Shown here: positions 35,285 through 43,513 of the stretch, piece by piece
How the letters are laid out: each line of letters starts with the position of its first letter
How positions within the stretch are numbered: position 1 is the stretch's first letter
From: Allobosea lupini
GTDB lineage: Bacteria; Pseudomonadota; Alphaproteobacteria; Rhizobiales; Beijerinckiaceae
Direction: 5' to 3'
DNA length: 64,000 nt
Assembly (NCBI RefSeq): GCF_900109525.1
Contig: NZ_FOAN01000005.1
Span: 62,001-126,000 of the forward strand
The notes under the pieces: model-generated
Seen by the model: the letters and a program-made list of their open reading frames with translations, nothing else
Database searches by the model: none
What the model was told of the DNA's origin: nothing
Translations under genes and position numbers: made by a program

Positions 35285-36688
35285 ATGCTGCTGCACGACG
35301 ATCGTCTTTTGCCTGCCGAGCCGGTGACGCGCGGCATTGCGCGCCGCCTCTATGCCGGCGTCCGCGACCTGCCGATCATCTCGCCGCATGGCCACACCGA
35401 CCCGCGCTGGTTCGCCGAGGACAAGCCGTTCCCCGATCCGGCGACGCTGTTCGTCAAGCCGGACCACTACATTTTCCGCATGCTCTATTCGCAGGGCATC
35501 AAGCTCGAACAGCTCGGCATCGCCCGCAAGGATGGCGGCGAGATCGAGGGCGACCCGCGCCAGATCTGGCGGCTCTTCGCCAGCAACTGGCACCTGTTCC
35601 GGGGCACGCCGACGCGGCTCTGGTTCGAGCACGCCGCCTTCTCGATCTTCGGCATCACCGAACGCCTCTCGGCCGAGAGCGCCGACCGCATCTATGACCG
35701 CATCGCCGAGCAGCTGGAGCAGGACGCGATGCGCCCGCGCGCTCTGTTCGAGCGCTTCAAGATCGAGGCGATCGCCACGACCGAAGGCGCGCTCGACCCG
35801 CTGAAATGGCATGACATGATCAGGGAATCCGGCTGGGGCGGCAAGGTCGTCACCGCCTACCGTCCCGACAGCGTCGTCGACCCCGAATTCGAGGGTTTCA
35901 GGGACAATCTCGACCAGTTCGGCGAACTGACCGGCGAGGATGTCGGGAGCTGGACCGGCTATCTCGAAGCCCATCGCAAGCGCCGCGGCTATTTCATCGA
36001 GCGCGGGGCGACCTCTTCCGATCACGGCCACGCCACGGCCCGCACCGCCAACCTTTCGCCGGCCGAGTGCGAGAAGCTCTTCGCCAAGATCCTGAAGGGC
36101 AAGTTCTCGGCCGAGGACGCCGACGTCTTCCGCGGCCAGATGCTCACCGAGATGGCGAAGATGAGCCTCGATGACGGGCTCGTCCTGCAGATCCACCCCG
36201 GCTCCTATCGCAACCACAACCCGCATCTGTTCGAGCAGTTCGGCCGCGACATGGGCTCCGACATCCCGCGCGGCATGGACTATGTCTCGGCACTGAAGCC
36301 GCTGCTCGACGCAGTCGGCAATGAGCGTGGCCTCACCGTCATCGCCTTCACCCTCGACGAGACCAGCTATTCGCGCGAGCTCGCCCCGCTCGCCGGCCAT
36401 TACCCGGCGCTGAAGCTCGGACCGGGCTGGTGGTTCCTCGACGCGCCCGAGGCGATGCTGCGCTTCCGCGAGCTCACCACCGAGACCGCCGGCTTCTACA
36501 ACACGGTCGGCTTCAACGACGACACGCGCGCCTATCTCTCGATCCCCGCGCGCCACGACGTCGCCCGCCGGATGGACTGCCACTACCTCGCCAAGCTCGT
36601 CGCCGAGCACCGCCTCGACGAGGACGAGGCTGCCGAAGTCGCCCACGATCTCGCCTACCGCCTGGCCAAGGAGGCCTACCGGCTGTGA
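35285..36688 (+). CDS. uxaC: Uronate isomerase (glucuronate isomerase)
   Basis: A 467-residue metal-dependent isomerase converting D-glucuronate to D-fructuronate and D-galacturonate to D-tagaturonate. It shows the amidohydrolase-like metal motif IISPHGHTDPRWFAED, WHLFRGTPTRLWFEHAAFSIFGI, LQIHPGSYRNHNP, and KLGPGWWFLDAPEAMLRFRE. ATG 35285 is preceded by GAGGAAA at a good distance. It is the first gene of the rightward island, followed by a repeat and then kduI. UxuB at 41878 can use its product fructuronate. Confidence 0.96.
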   Translation: MLLHDDRLLPAEPVTRGIARRLYAGVRDLPIISPHGHTDPRWFAEDKPFPDPATLFVKPDHYIFRMLYSQGIKLEQLGIARKDGGEIEGDPRQIWRLFASNWHLFRGTPTRLWFEHAAFSIFGITERLSAESADRIYDRIAEQLEQDAMRPRALFERFKIEAIATTEGALDPLKWHDMIRESGWGGKVVTAYRPDSVVDPEFEGFRDNLDQFGELTGEDVGSWTGYLEAHRKRRGYFIERGATSSDHGHATARTANLSPAECEKLFAKILKGKFSAEDADVFRGQMLTEMAKMSLDDGLVLQIHPGSYRNHNPHLFEQFGRDMGSDIPRGMDYVSALKPLLDAVGNERGLTVIAFTLDETSYSRELAPLAGHYPALKLGPGWWFLDAPEAMLRFRELTTETAGFYNTVGFNDDTRAYLSIPARHDVARRMDCHYLAKLVAEHRLDEDEAAEVAHDLAYRLAKEAYRL

Positions 36689-36710
36689 GGCAGAGACCTC
36701 CCCATACTTG

Positions 36711-36809
36711 GTCGTCCCGGACAAGCCGCGTCAGTGGCGCCGATCCGGGACCCATGCCTGAACCATTCCGGCATGGGTCCCGGGTCTCCCTCCGGTCGCC
36801 CGGGACGAC
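36711..36809. repeat. Intergenic palindromic repeat, family C (copy 2)
   Basis: Starts GTCGTCCCGGAC and ends with GGTCGCCCGGGACGAC. It is homologous to 32575-32680. The arms CATGCCTGAACC and ATTCCGGCATG form an imperfect stem. It lies between uxaC and kduI. Confidence 0.75.
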
Positions 36810-36845
36810 TCGCGTTGATGTCACCGCTTGCAGAAAGAACTGCCG

Positions 36846-37691
36846 ATGACGACAAAGACCATCGACGAACGCCAGGCCGCGCATCCCCGTGATGTGCGCG
36901 GCTACGACACCGAGACGCTGCGCCAGGATTTCCTGATCGAGCGCATCTTCGTGCCGGGCGAGGTCGCACTGACCTACAGCCATTACGACCGCATGATCGT
37001 CGGCGGCGCGATGCCGGCGGCCAAGCCGCTGACGCTCGATCCGTTCCCGCCGACCGGCACGCCCTTCTTCCTGGCGCGGCGCGAGCTCGGCGTGATCAAT
37101 CTCGGCGGCGCCGGCTCGGTCAGCGTCGACGGCGAACGCTTCGAGCTGCCGTCCCTTGACGCGCTCTATGTCGGGCTTGGGGCAAGGGAGGTGTCTTTCG
37201 CCAGCACCGACCCGGCCAACCCCGCCAAGTTCTACCTGACCAGCGCCCCGGCGCATCGCGAGGCCAGGCACCAGCTCATCCGCAAGGACGACGCCAATAC
37301 CATCCATCTCGGCTCGGCCGAGACCTCGAACAAGCGCACCATCCGGCAATACATCATGCCGAACTCGACCGGCACCAACCAGTTGGTGATGGGCATGACG
37401 GCGCTGGAGCCGGGCTCGGTCTGGAACTCCATGCCCTGCCACACCCATACTCGGCGGATGGAGGCCTATCTCTACTTCAACCTCGACCAGGCCCACCGCG
37501 TCTTCCACTTCATGGGCGAGCCGCAGCAGACCCGCCACCTCCTCGTCGCCAACGAGCAGGCGGTGATCTCGCCGAACTGGTCGATCCATTGCGGCTGCGG
37601 CACCTCGAACTACTCCTTCGTCTGGGCCATGGCCGGCGACAATGTCGAGTTCACCGACATGGACGCCGCCCCGGTGGAGACACTGCGCTGA
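36846..37691 (+). CDS. kduI: 5-dehydro-4-deoxy-D-glucuronate isomerase
   Basis: KduI converts 4-deoxy-L-threo-5-hexosulose uronate to 3-deoxy-D-glycero-2,5-hexodiulosonate in unsaturated (pectin- or glycosaminoglycan-derived) uronate breakdown. The 281-residue double-cupin protein shows FIPGE-type FVPGEVALTYSHYDRMIVGGAMP, the zinc site MPCHTHTRRMEAYLYF (His, His, Glu) and NWSIHCGCGTSNYSFVWAMAGDN. ATG 36846 is favoured over a TTG at 36828. Its stop overlaps the kduD start (TGATG). Confidence 0.95.
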   Translation: MTTKTIDERQAAHPRDVRGYDTETLRQDFLIERIFVPGEVALTYSHYDRMIVGGAMPAAKPLTLDPFPPTGTPFFLARRELGVINLGGAGSVSVDGERFELPSLDALYVGLGAREVSFASTDPANPAKFYLTSAPAHREARHQLIRKDDANTIHLGSAETSNKRTIRQYIMPNSTGTNQLVMGMTALEPGSVWNSMPCHTHTRRMEAYLYFNLDQAHRVFHFMGEPQQTRHLLVANEQAVISPNWSIHCGCGTSNYSFVWAMAGDNVEFTDMDAAPVETLR

Positions 37692-38455
37692 TGGCCGCGC
37701 CCTCGCCCTTCTCGCTGGACGGCCGCACGGCGCTGGTGACTGGCGCCAATACCGGCATCGGCCAGGGTATCGCGGTGGCGCTCGCCGAGGCTGGTGCGAA
37801 GGTCGTCGCGGCTGGACGCTCGAGCATGGCCGAGACGGAGAAGCTCATCGCGGAGGCGGGTGGGATCTGCTTCGCGCTGCAGGTCGATCTCCAGCAGCAG
37901 GGCATTGCAGCACGGGTTATCGAGCAGGCCGCGGAACTGGCCGGCCCGCTCGACATCCTCGTCAACAATGCCGGCATCATCCGCCGGGCCGACGCGCTCG
38001 ATTTCAGCGAGAGCGACTGGGACGAGGTGATGAACCTCAATCTCAAGGCCAATTTCTTCCTGGCCCAGGCCTTCGCCAAGGCCGCGCTCTCCGCCGGACG
38101 CACCGGGCGCATCGTCAACATCGCCTCGCTGCTCTCCTTCCAGGGCGGCATCCGCGTTGCCTCCTATACGGCGAGCAAGAGCGGGCTGGCTGGGCTGACC
38201 CGGCTGCTCGCTTGCGAATGGGCGGCCAAGGGCATCAATGTCAACGCGATTGCCCCCGGCTATGTCGAGAGCAACAATACCGAGGCGCTCCGTGCCGATC
38301 CCGACCGCAACGCCGCGATCCTCGCGCGCATCCCGGCCGGCCGCTGGGGCAGGCCGTCCGATATCGGCGGCGCGGCGGTGTTCCTGGCGAGCGATGCCGC
38401 GGCCTACATCCATGGCGCGATCCTTCCCGTCGACGGAGGCTGGCTGGCCCGATGA
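37691..38455 (+). CDS. kduD: 2-deoxy-D-gluconate/2-dehydro-3-deoxy-gluconate dehydrogenase (SDR)
   Basis: A 254-residue short-chain dehydrogenase that reduces the KduI product to 2-keto-3-deoxygluconate (KDG). TGANTGIGQGIA, LVNNAGIIRR, active-site Ser in IASLLSFQGG, YTASKSG (Tyr-x3-Lys) and CEWAAKGINVNAIAPGYVESNNTEALR are as expected for KduD. It is translationally coupled to kduI (TGATG) and kdgF (ATGA). Confidence 0.95.
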   Translation: MAAPSPFSLDGRTALVTGANTGIGQGIAVALAEAGAKVVAAGRSSMAETEKLIAEAGGICFALQVDLQQQGIAARVIEQAAELAGPLDILVNNAGIIRRADALDFSESDWDEVMNLNLKANFFLAQAFAKAALSAGRTGRIVNIASLLSFQGGIRVASYTASKSGLAGLTRLLACEWAAKGINVNAIAPGYVESNNTEALRADPDRNAAILARIPAGRWGRPSDIGGAAVFLASDAAAYIHGAILPVDGGWLAR

Positions 38456-38793
38456 GCGACCGTCTCAACTCCTTCTTCCAGCACGACACTGACATCGCCT
38501 GGGAGCCGACCGAGCCCGGCGTCAGGCGCAAGATCATGGCCTATGGCCCGGACCTGATGGTCGTGCGCGTCGCCTTCGAGCAGGGCGCGATCGGCAAGGC
38601 CCACCAGCATCCGCACCGCCAGGCTTCTTACGTCGAGAGCGGCGTCTTCGACGTCACCATCGACGGCAAGACCAGCCGGCTTGTTGCGGGCGATACCTTC
38701 TTCGTGCCCGAGAACCTCGTCCACGGCGTCGTAAACGTCGAGGCCGGGCAACTGATCGATTCCTTCACACCGATGCGGACGGAATTTTTGTGA
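38452..38793 (+). CDS. kdgF: Cupin protein KdgF (unsaturated uronate ring-opening)
   Basis: A 113-residue single-cupin protein. Metal ligands are visible in HQHPHRQASYVESG (two His, Gln) with a later His in PENLVHGV. KdgF-type proteins speed conversion of 4,5-unsaturated monouronates to the linear ketone used by KduI, which is the role suggested here. It overlaps kduD by 4 bp. Size and place agree with KdgF of enterobacteria. Confidence 0.85.
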   Translation: MSDRLNSFFQHDTDIAWEPTEPGVRRKIMAYGPDLMVVRVAFEQGAIGKAHQHPHRQASYVESGVFDVTIDGKTSRLVAGDTFFVPENLVHGVVNVEAGQLIDSFTPMRTEFL

Positions 38794-38800
38794 AAGTCCG

Positions 38801-38823
38801 CTGCGCCGGCCCTGCCGGCGCAG
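38801..38823. other. Hairpin between kdgF and dctP
   Basis: CTGCGCCGG and CCGGCGCAG form a perfect 9-bp stem around CCCTG. No T-tract follows, so it is more likely an RNA stability or processing hairpin than a full terminator. Confidence 0.55.
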
Positions 38824-38887
38824 CTCCCGCCTGGGGCAAAAACGACCGGAATAAGCCGGCGATCATTTTGGGGAGAGGATCAAGACC

Positions 38888-39871
38888 ATGCTCAATCGAC
38901 GGAGTTTCTCCGCGCTCGCCGGCGTCGCCTTTGCCGCGTTGCTTTCGACCTCGGCTCAGGCGCAAAACGTCACCCTGCGCTCGACCGACATCCACCCGAC
39001 CGACTATCCGACGGTCGAGGCCGTCCGCCATATGAGCAAGCTGCTCGATGAGCGCACGCAGGGCCGCATCAAGATCAACGTCTTCCACTCGGCCCAGCTC
39101 GGCCAGGAGAAGGACACGATCGACCAGACGCGCTTCGGCGTCATCGACATCAACCGCATCAACATGGCGCCGTTCAACAACCTGATCCCGGCGACCAACG
39201 TGCCGTCCCTGCCCTTCATCTTCCGCTCGGTCGACCACATGCGGAAGGTCATGGACGGGCCGATCGGCGACAATCTCCTGAAGGACTTCGAGAAGCACGA
39301 CCTGATCGGCCTCGCCTTCTACGATTCCGGCTCGCGCTCCTTCTATAACTCCAAGAAGGCGATCAACAGCCCGGCCGACATGAAGGGCATGAAGATCCGC
39401 GTGCAGCAGTCCGATATGTTCGTCGCGCTGGTCTCGGCGCTCGGCGCCAACGCCACGCCGATGCCGTTCGGCGAGGTCTATTCGGCCCTGCAGACCGGCG
39501 TCATCGACGGCGCCGAGAACAACTGGCCGTCCTATGAATCGACCCGGCATTTCGAGGTCTCGAAGTTCTATTCGGTGACCGAGCACTCGCTCTCGCCAGA
39601 GGTGCTGGTGATGTCGAAGAGGAGCTTCGACAAGTTCAATGCCGCCGACCAGGCGCTGATCAAGGCCGCCGCCAAGGAATCCGTCGCCAAGATGCGCGAG
39701 CTCTGGGACGCGCGCGAAAAGGCCTCGGAAGCCAAGGTCAAGGCCGGCGGCGCGCAGATCAACACGGTCGAGAAGCAGCCCTTCATCGACGCGATGAAGC
39801 CGGTCTACGACAAGTTCGTCACCGACGCGAAGCTCAAGGACATGGTCGCCGCGATCCAGGCGGTGAAGTGA
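38888..39871 (+). CDS. dctP: TRAP transporter substrate-binding protein
   Basis: A 327-residue periplasmic receptor with a Sec signal (RRSFSALAGVAFAALLSTSAQAQ). The DctP core: LRSTDIHPTDYPTVEAVRHMSKLL, NVFHSAQLGQEKDTIDQTRFGVIDI, the carboxylate-binding Arg in GMKIRVQQSDMFVAL, and ALQTGVIDGAENNWPSYESTRHF. Genome context suggests uronate ligands; members of this group bind hexuronates. GGAGAGGA precedes the ATG. A strong terminator follows the stop. Confidence 0.93.
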   Translation: MLNRRSFSALAGVAFAALLSTSAQAQNVTLRSTDIHPTDYPTVEAVRHMSKLLDERTQGRIKINVFHSAQLGQEKDTIDQTRFGVIDINRINMAPFNNLIPATNVPSLPFIFRSVDHMRKVMDGPIGDNLLKDFEKHDLIGLAFYDSGSRSFYNSKKAINSPADMKGMKIRVQQSDMFVALVSALGANATPMPFGEVYSALQTGVIDGAENNWPSYESTRHFEVSKFYSVTEHSLSPEVLVMSKRSFDKFNAADQALIKAAAKESVAKMRELWDAREKASEAKVKAGGAQINTVEKQPFIDAMKPVYDKFVTDAKLKDMVAAIQAVK

Positions 39872-39881
39872 GCTGAACGAC

Positions 39882-39908
39882 GGGGCGGCTTTCGGGCCGC
39901 CCCGTTTT
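39882..39908 (+). terminator. Terminator/attenuator between dctP and dctQ
   Basis: GGGGCGGC (39882-39889) and GCCGCCCC (39896-39903) form an 8-bp stem, followed by G and TTTT. Partial termination would give more binding protein than permease, a known strategy in binding-protein transporters. Confidence 0.7.
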
Positions 39909-39914
39909 CCAAAG

Positions 39915-40027
39915 CCCTCATCCTGAGGAGCGATCGCAGATCGCGTCTCGAAGGATGCTCCAGTTGGTTCCGGAGCCTCCTGGAGCATCCATCGAGACGC
40001 CGCTCCGCGGCTCCTCAGGATGAGGGC
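39915..40027. repeat. Long inverted intergenic repeat, family D
   Basis: CCCTCATCCTGAGGAGC at one end is mirrored by GCTCCTCAGGATGAGGG at the other. A second inner inverted pair (GATGCTCCAG / CTGGAGCATC) is present. Only one copy is seen here. It separates dctP and dctQ. Confidence 0.75.
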
Positions 40028-40063
40028 TGAGCACAAGCAACCGACATCAGTCTCGGACATCCC

Positions 40064-40597
40064 ATGCACGCCTTCACCGCGTCTCTCACGCGCCTCGGCG
40101 CCAAGCTCAGCCTCTACGCCCTGTTCGCCGCCGGCGCCGGTCTCGTCCTGATGACGATCATGGTCGCCTGGGGCGTTTTCGGCCGCTATGTCCTCAACGA
40201 CACGCCGATCTGGGTCGAGGCCGGCTCGCTCTTCCTGATGTCCTGGTTCATCCTGCTCGGCGCCGCCGTCGGCGTGCGCGAGAGCGATCATCTCGGCTTC
40301 GAGGTCGGGCTCGCCATGTCGCCGCCGCCCCTGCGCGCCGCTCTGATCCTGATCGGCGAGGGCCTCGTCTGCGCTTTCGGCATCGCCATGCTCGTCTATG
40401 GCAGCCAGCTCGCCGCCGGCACCTGGAGTGACCGCATGCCGATCATCGGCATCTCGCGCGGCTGGGACTATGTCCCGATCGCCGCCGGCGGCGCGCTGAT
40501 CGCCCTCTTTGCGTTTGAGAAGATGCTGCTCTTCGTCACCGGCGAGAAGCAGGCCCCGCTCGGCTTCGGCCATTTTGGCTCCGAGCAGGAGGTCTGA
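40064..40597 (+). CDS. dctQ: TRAP transporter small permease
   Basis: A 177-residue protein with four predicted membrane helices (LYALFAAGAGLVLMTIMVAWGVF, VEAGSLFLMSWFILLGAAVGVRE, AALILIGEGLVCAFGIAMLVYG, VPIAAGGALIALFAFEKMLLF). The WVEAGSLFLMSW and VRESDHLGFEV text is typical of DctQ. It works with DctM as the sodium-coupled permease. Three bases separate its stop from the dctM start. Confidence 0.93.
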   Translation: MHAFTASLTRLGAKLSLYALFAAGAGLVLMTIMVAWGVFGRYVLNDTPIWVEAGSLFLMSWFILLGAAVGVRESDHLGFEVGLAMSPPPLRAALILIGEGLVCAFGIAMLVYGSQLAAGTWSDRMPIIGISRGWDYVPIAAGGALIALFAFEKMLLFVTGEKQAPLGFGHFGSEQEV

Positions 40598-40600
40598 ACC

Positions 40601-41881
40601 ATGGAACTCTGGGTTCTCTTCGGCGTCTTCTCGCTGCTGCTGCTGATCGGCGTGCCCGTCGCCTTCTGCCTCGGCATCGCCTCGGTCGCGACCGTCGCCT
40701 ATATGGGCCTGCCGCCGGTCGTCGTCTTCCAGCAGATGAATTCCGGCATGAATGCCTTCGCCATGATGGCGATCCCGTTCTTCATCTATGCCGGCGACCT
40801 GATGATCCGCGGTGGCATCGCCGAGCGCCTGATCCAGATGGCGGCGAGCCTGGTCGGCCATCTGCGGGGCGGCCTCGGCCAGGTCAATGTCGTCACCTGC
40901 ACGCTCTTCGGCGGTATCTCCGGTTCGGCCGTGGCCGACGCCTCCGCCGTCGGCGGCCTGATGATCCCGCAGATGAAGAAGCGCGGCTACGACGCCGACT
41001 ACGCCGTCAACGTCACTGCGAATGCGGCGATCATCGCGCTGCTGATCCCGCCCTCGCACAACATGATCATCTATTCGCTCTCGGCCGGCGGAAACCTCTC
41101 GATCGCCGATCTCTTCACCGCCGGCGTCGTCCCCGGCCTTCTGCTCTGTGCCGCGCTGATGGTCGCGGCCTGGGCGGTCGCGGTAAAGCGCGGCTATCCG
41201 CGCGAGGCCTTCCCCGGCTTCGCCGCCGTCGGGCGCTATGTCGTGCTGGCCTTGCCAGGCATCCTGCTGATCGGCATCATCTTCGGCGGCGTCCGCTCCG
41301 GCGTCTTCACCGCGACCGAATCCTCCTGCGTCGCTGTGGTCTACGCCATCCTCGTCACCATCCTGGTCTATCGCCAGCTGACCTGGACGGCCTTCGTCGA
41401 GGCGACGCTCGGCGCGGTCCGCACCACCGCCATGGTGCTGCTGGTGATCGGCGCCGCCGGCTCCTTCGGCTGGCTGATGGCCTTCCTGCAGGTGCCGCAG
41501 GCGACGATCGCGGCGATGAAGGCGGTCTCCGACAACCCGCTCGTCATCCTCCTGATGATCAACATCATCCTGCTGGTGCTCGGCACCTTCATGGACATGG
41601 CGCCGATGATCATCATCTGCACGCCGATCTTCCTGCCTGTGGTCAAGGCCTTCGGCGTCGACCCGATCCATTTCGGCGTGATCCTGATCCTCAATGCCGG
41701 CATCGGCCTCAATACCCCGCCGGTCGGCTCGGTGCAGTTCGTCGCCTGCGCAATCGGGCGGATCTCGATCGGCGAATCCATGCGCACGATCTGGCCGTTC
41801 TACGGCGCATCTGTTGCCGTGCTGCTGCTGGTGACCTATGTGCCCGGCATCTCCCTCTGGCTGCCGAGGCTGTTCCATTGA
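40601..41881 (+). CDS. dctM: TRAP transporter large permease
   Basis: A 426-residue twelve-helix permease that couples uptake to an ion gradient. Seen are FSLLLLIGVPVAFCLGIASV, MNAFAMMAIPFFIYAGDLM, GGISGSAVADASAVGGLMIPQMKKRGY (DctM signature), ALLIPPSHNMIIYSL, and the C-terminal GIGLNTPPVGSVQF repeat of the same inverted fold. The last codons overlap the TTG of the fructuronate reductase gene. Confidence 0.94.
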   Translation: MELWVLFGVFSLLLLIGVPVAFCLGIASVATVAYMGLPPVVVFQQMNSGMNAFAMMAIPFFIYAGDLMIRGGIAERLIQMAASLVGHLRGGLGQVNVVTCTLFGGISGSAVADASAVGGLMIPQMKKRGYDADYAVNVTANAAIIALLIPPSHNMIIYSLSAGGNLSIADLFTAGVVPGLLLCAALMVAAWAVAVKRGYPREAFPGFAAVGRYVVLALPGILLIGIIFGGVRSGVFTATESSCVAVVYAILVTILVYRQLTWTAFVEATLGAVRTTAMVLLVIGAAGSFGWLMAFLQVPQATIAAMKAVSDNPLVILLMINIILLVLGTFMDMAPMIIICTPIFLPVVKAFGVDPIHFGVILILNAGIGLNTPPVGSVQFVACAIGRISIGESMRTIWPFYGASVAVLLLVTYVPGISLWLPRLFH

Positions 41882-43347
41882 CCCGTCTGTCCTCCGCCAC
41901 CCTTGCCTCGCTCCCGGCCGCCGTCAGGCGTCCGAGCTATGATCGGAGCAAGCTCCAGCCGGGCATCGTCCATCTCGGCCTCGGCGCCTTCACCCGCGCC
42001 CATCTCTGCGAATTCACCGACGATGCGCTTGAGCGGGAGTTCGGTGACTGGGGCATCGTCGGCGCCAGCCTGCAGCGGCCCGACCAACGCGACCGGCTGA
42101 AACCGCAGGACGGGCTTTACACCTTCCTGAAGCGCGCTCCCGCCGGGCCGGAGTTGCGCGTGATCGGCTCGGTGCTCGACGTGCTCGTCGCGCCCGAGAA
42201 CCCGCAGGCGCTCGTGGCGAAGCTCGCCGCCCCGGAGACGAAGATCGTCTCGCTCACCGTCACCGAGAAGGGCTATTGCCACGACCCGGCGACCGGCAAG
42301 CTCAAGGCCGACCATCCCGACATCGTCCACGATCTCGCCAATCCCGATGCACCGCGCTCGGCGGTCGGCCTGATCGTCGCCGGCCTTTCCGCCCGCAACG
42401 CCGCGGGCCTTGGCCCGTTCACTGCGCTCTGCTGTGACAATCTTCCCTCGAACGGCCATATCCTGGCCGGTCTCATCAGGGACTTCGCCGCCCTGCGCGA
42501 CGACAAGCTCGCCGCCTGGATCGAAGCCAACGGCGCTTTCCCCTCGACCATGGTCGACCGGATCGTGCCGGCGACCACCGAGGCCGATATCGCCGAGGTC
42601 GCTGGCCTGCTCGGCCTCGACGACGCCGCCCCGGTGATCGGCGAGCCCTTCCGGCAATGGGCCGTCGAAGACGTCTTCGCTGCCGGCCGGCCACGCTGGG
42701 ATGCGGTCGGTGCTCAGATGGTCACCGAAGTCGCGCCGTTCGAGTTCATGAAGCTGCGCATGCTCAACGGCGCGCATTCGAGCCTGGCCTATCTCGGCTA
42801 TCTCGCCGGTCACGAGACGGTCGCAGAGGCCAGCCGTGATCCGGTCTTCGCGCGCTTCCTGCAAGGGCTGTGGAGCGAGATCATTCCGACCGTGCCCGCT
42901 CCGCAGGGCGTCGACCTCAAGACCTATGCCGGTGACCTGCTCGCCCGCTTCCAGAACCCGGCAATCAGGCACCGCACCTGGCAGATCGCCATGGACGGCT
43001 CGCAAAAGCTGCCTCAGCGCCTGCTCGGCACCATCCGCGAGCGGCTGAAGGCCGGCGCGCCGATCGATCACCTTGCCCTCGGCGTCGCCGCCTGGATGTC
43101 CTATGTCACCGGCACCGACGAGACGGGCGCTGAAATCGATGTGCGCGACCCGCTTGCCGGTGAATTCGCGATCCGCGCCAAGGCGCTCGGCCGCGATGCC
43201 GTGGCGCTGAGCACGGCCCTGTTCGGCATTGGCGCGATCTTCGGCGAGGACCTGCCGCGCGAGGAGCGCTTCACGCAGGCCGTAGCGGGGCATCTCGACA
43301 GCCTGTTCCAGAAGGGCGCGAAGGCGACGGCCGCGGCGCTGGGGTGA
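41878..43347 (+). CDS. uxuB: Fructuronate reductase / mannitol dehydrogenase family protein
   Basis: A 489-residue polyol dehydrogenase that would reduce D-fructuronate to D-mannonate with NADH. It has the N-terminal GIVHLGLGAFTRAHLCEFTDD, WGIVGASLQRPDQRDRL, the catalytic K-N-H set in FEFMKLRMLNGAHSSLAYLGYLAGHETVAEA, and VPAPQGVDLKTYAGDLLARFQN. The TTG start is supported by GAGG about 8 bases upstream and a 4-bp overlap with dctM. Substrate (fructuronate versus tagaturonate or mannitol) is inferred from neighbours. Confidence 0.88.
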   Translation: MTRLSSATLASLPAAVRRPSYDRSKLQPGIVHLGLGAFTRAHLCEFTDDALEREFGDWGIVGASLQRPDQRDRLKPQDGLYTFLKRAPAGPELRVIGSVLDVLVAPENPQALVAKLAAPETKIVSLTVTEKGYCHDPATGKLKADHPDIVHDLANPDAPRSAVGLIVAGLSARNAAGLGPFTALCCDNLPSNGHILAGLIRDFAALRDDKLAAWIEANGAFPSTMVDRIVPATTEADIAEVAGLLGLDDAAPVIGEPFRQWAVEDVFAAGRPRWDAVGAQMVTEVAPFEFMKLRMLNGAHSSLAYLGYLAGHETVAEASRDPVFARFLQGLWSEIIPTVPAPQGVDLKTYAGDLLARFQNPAIRHRTWQIAMDGSQKLPQRLLGTIRERLKAGAPIDHLALGVAAWMSYVTGTDETGAEIDVRDPLAGEFAIRAKALGRDAVALSTALFGIGAIFGEDLPREERFTQAVAGHLDSLFQKGAKATAAALG

Positions 43348-43355
43348 ATGACGTG

Positions 43356-43464
43356 CGTCATGCTCGGGCTTGACCCGAGCATCTCAGGCTGGAGTAGGCT
43401 CCGATCGGCGCCTTCTCGTCAGGAAATTCTCGGGCCTGCGCAGCGCCTCCGCCCGAGAATGACG
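43356..43464. repeat. Intergenic palindromic repeat, family B (copy 2)
   Basis: Starts CGTCATGCTCGGGCTTGACC and ends GCCCGAGAATGACG. It is homologous throughout to 34271-34379. It follows uxuB, so the two best copies flank the uronate island. Confidence 0.75.
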
Positions 43465-43513
43465 CACTTGGTCCCCCTTGATCCCCGCCCCGCCCTGACG
43501 CCAGATACAGGCG

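Noticed and set aside
38765..41878. A 1037-codon open frame on the minus strand across the TRAP transporter genes
   Set aside because: It is antisense to clearly recognisable dctP, dctQ and dctM. Composition is Asp/Arg/His-rich low-complexity text typical of shadow frames in GC-rich DNA.
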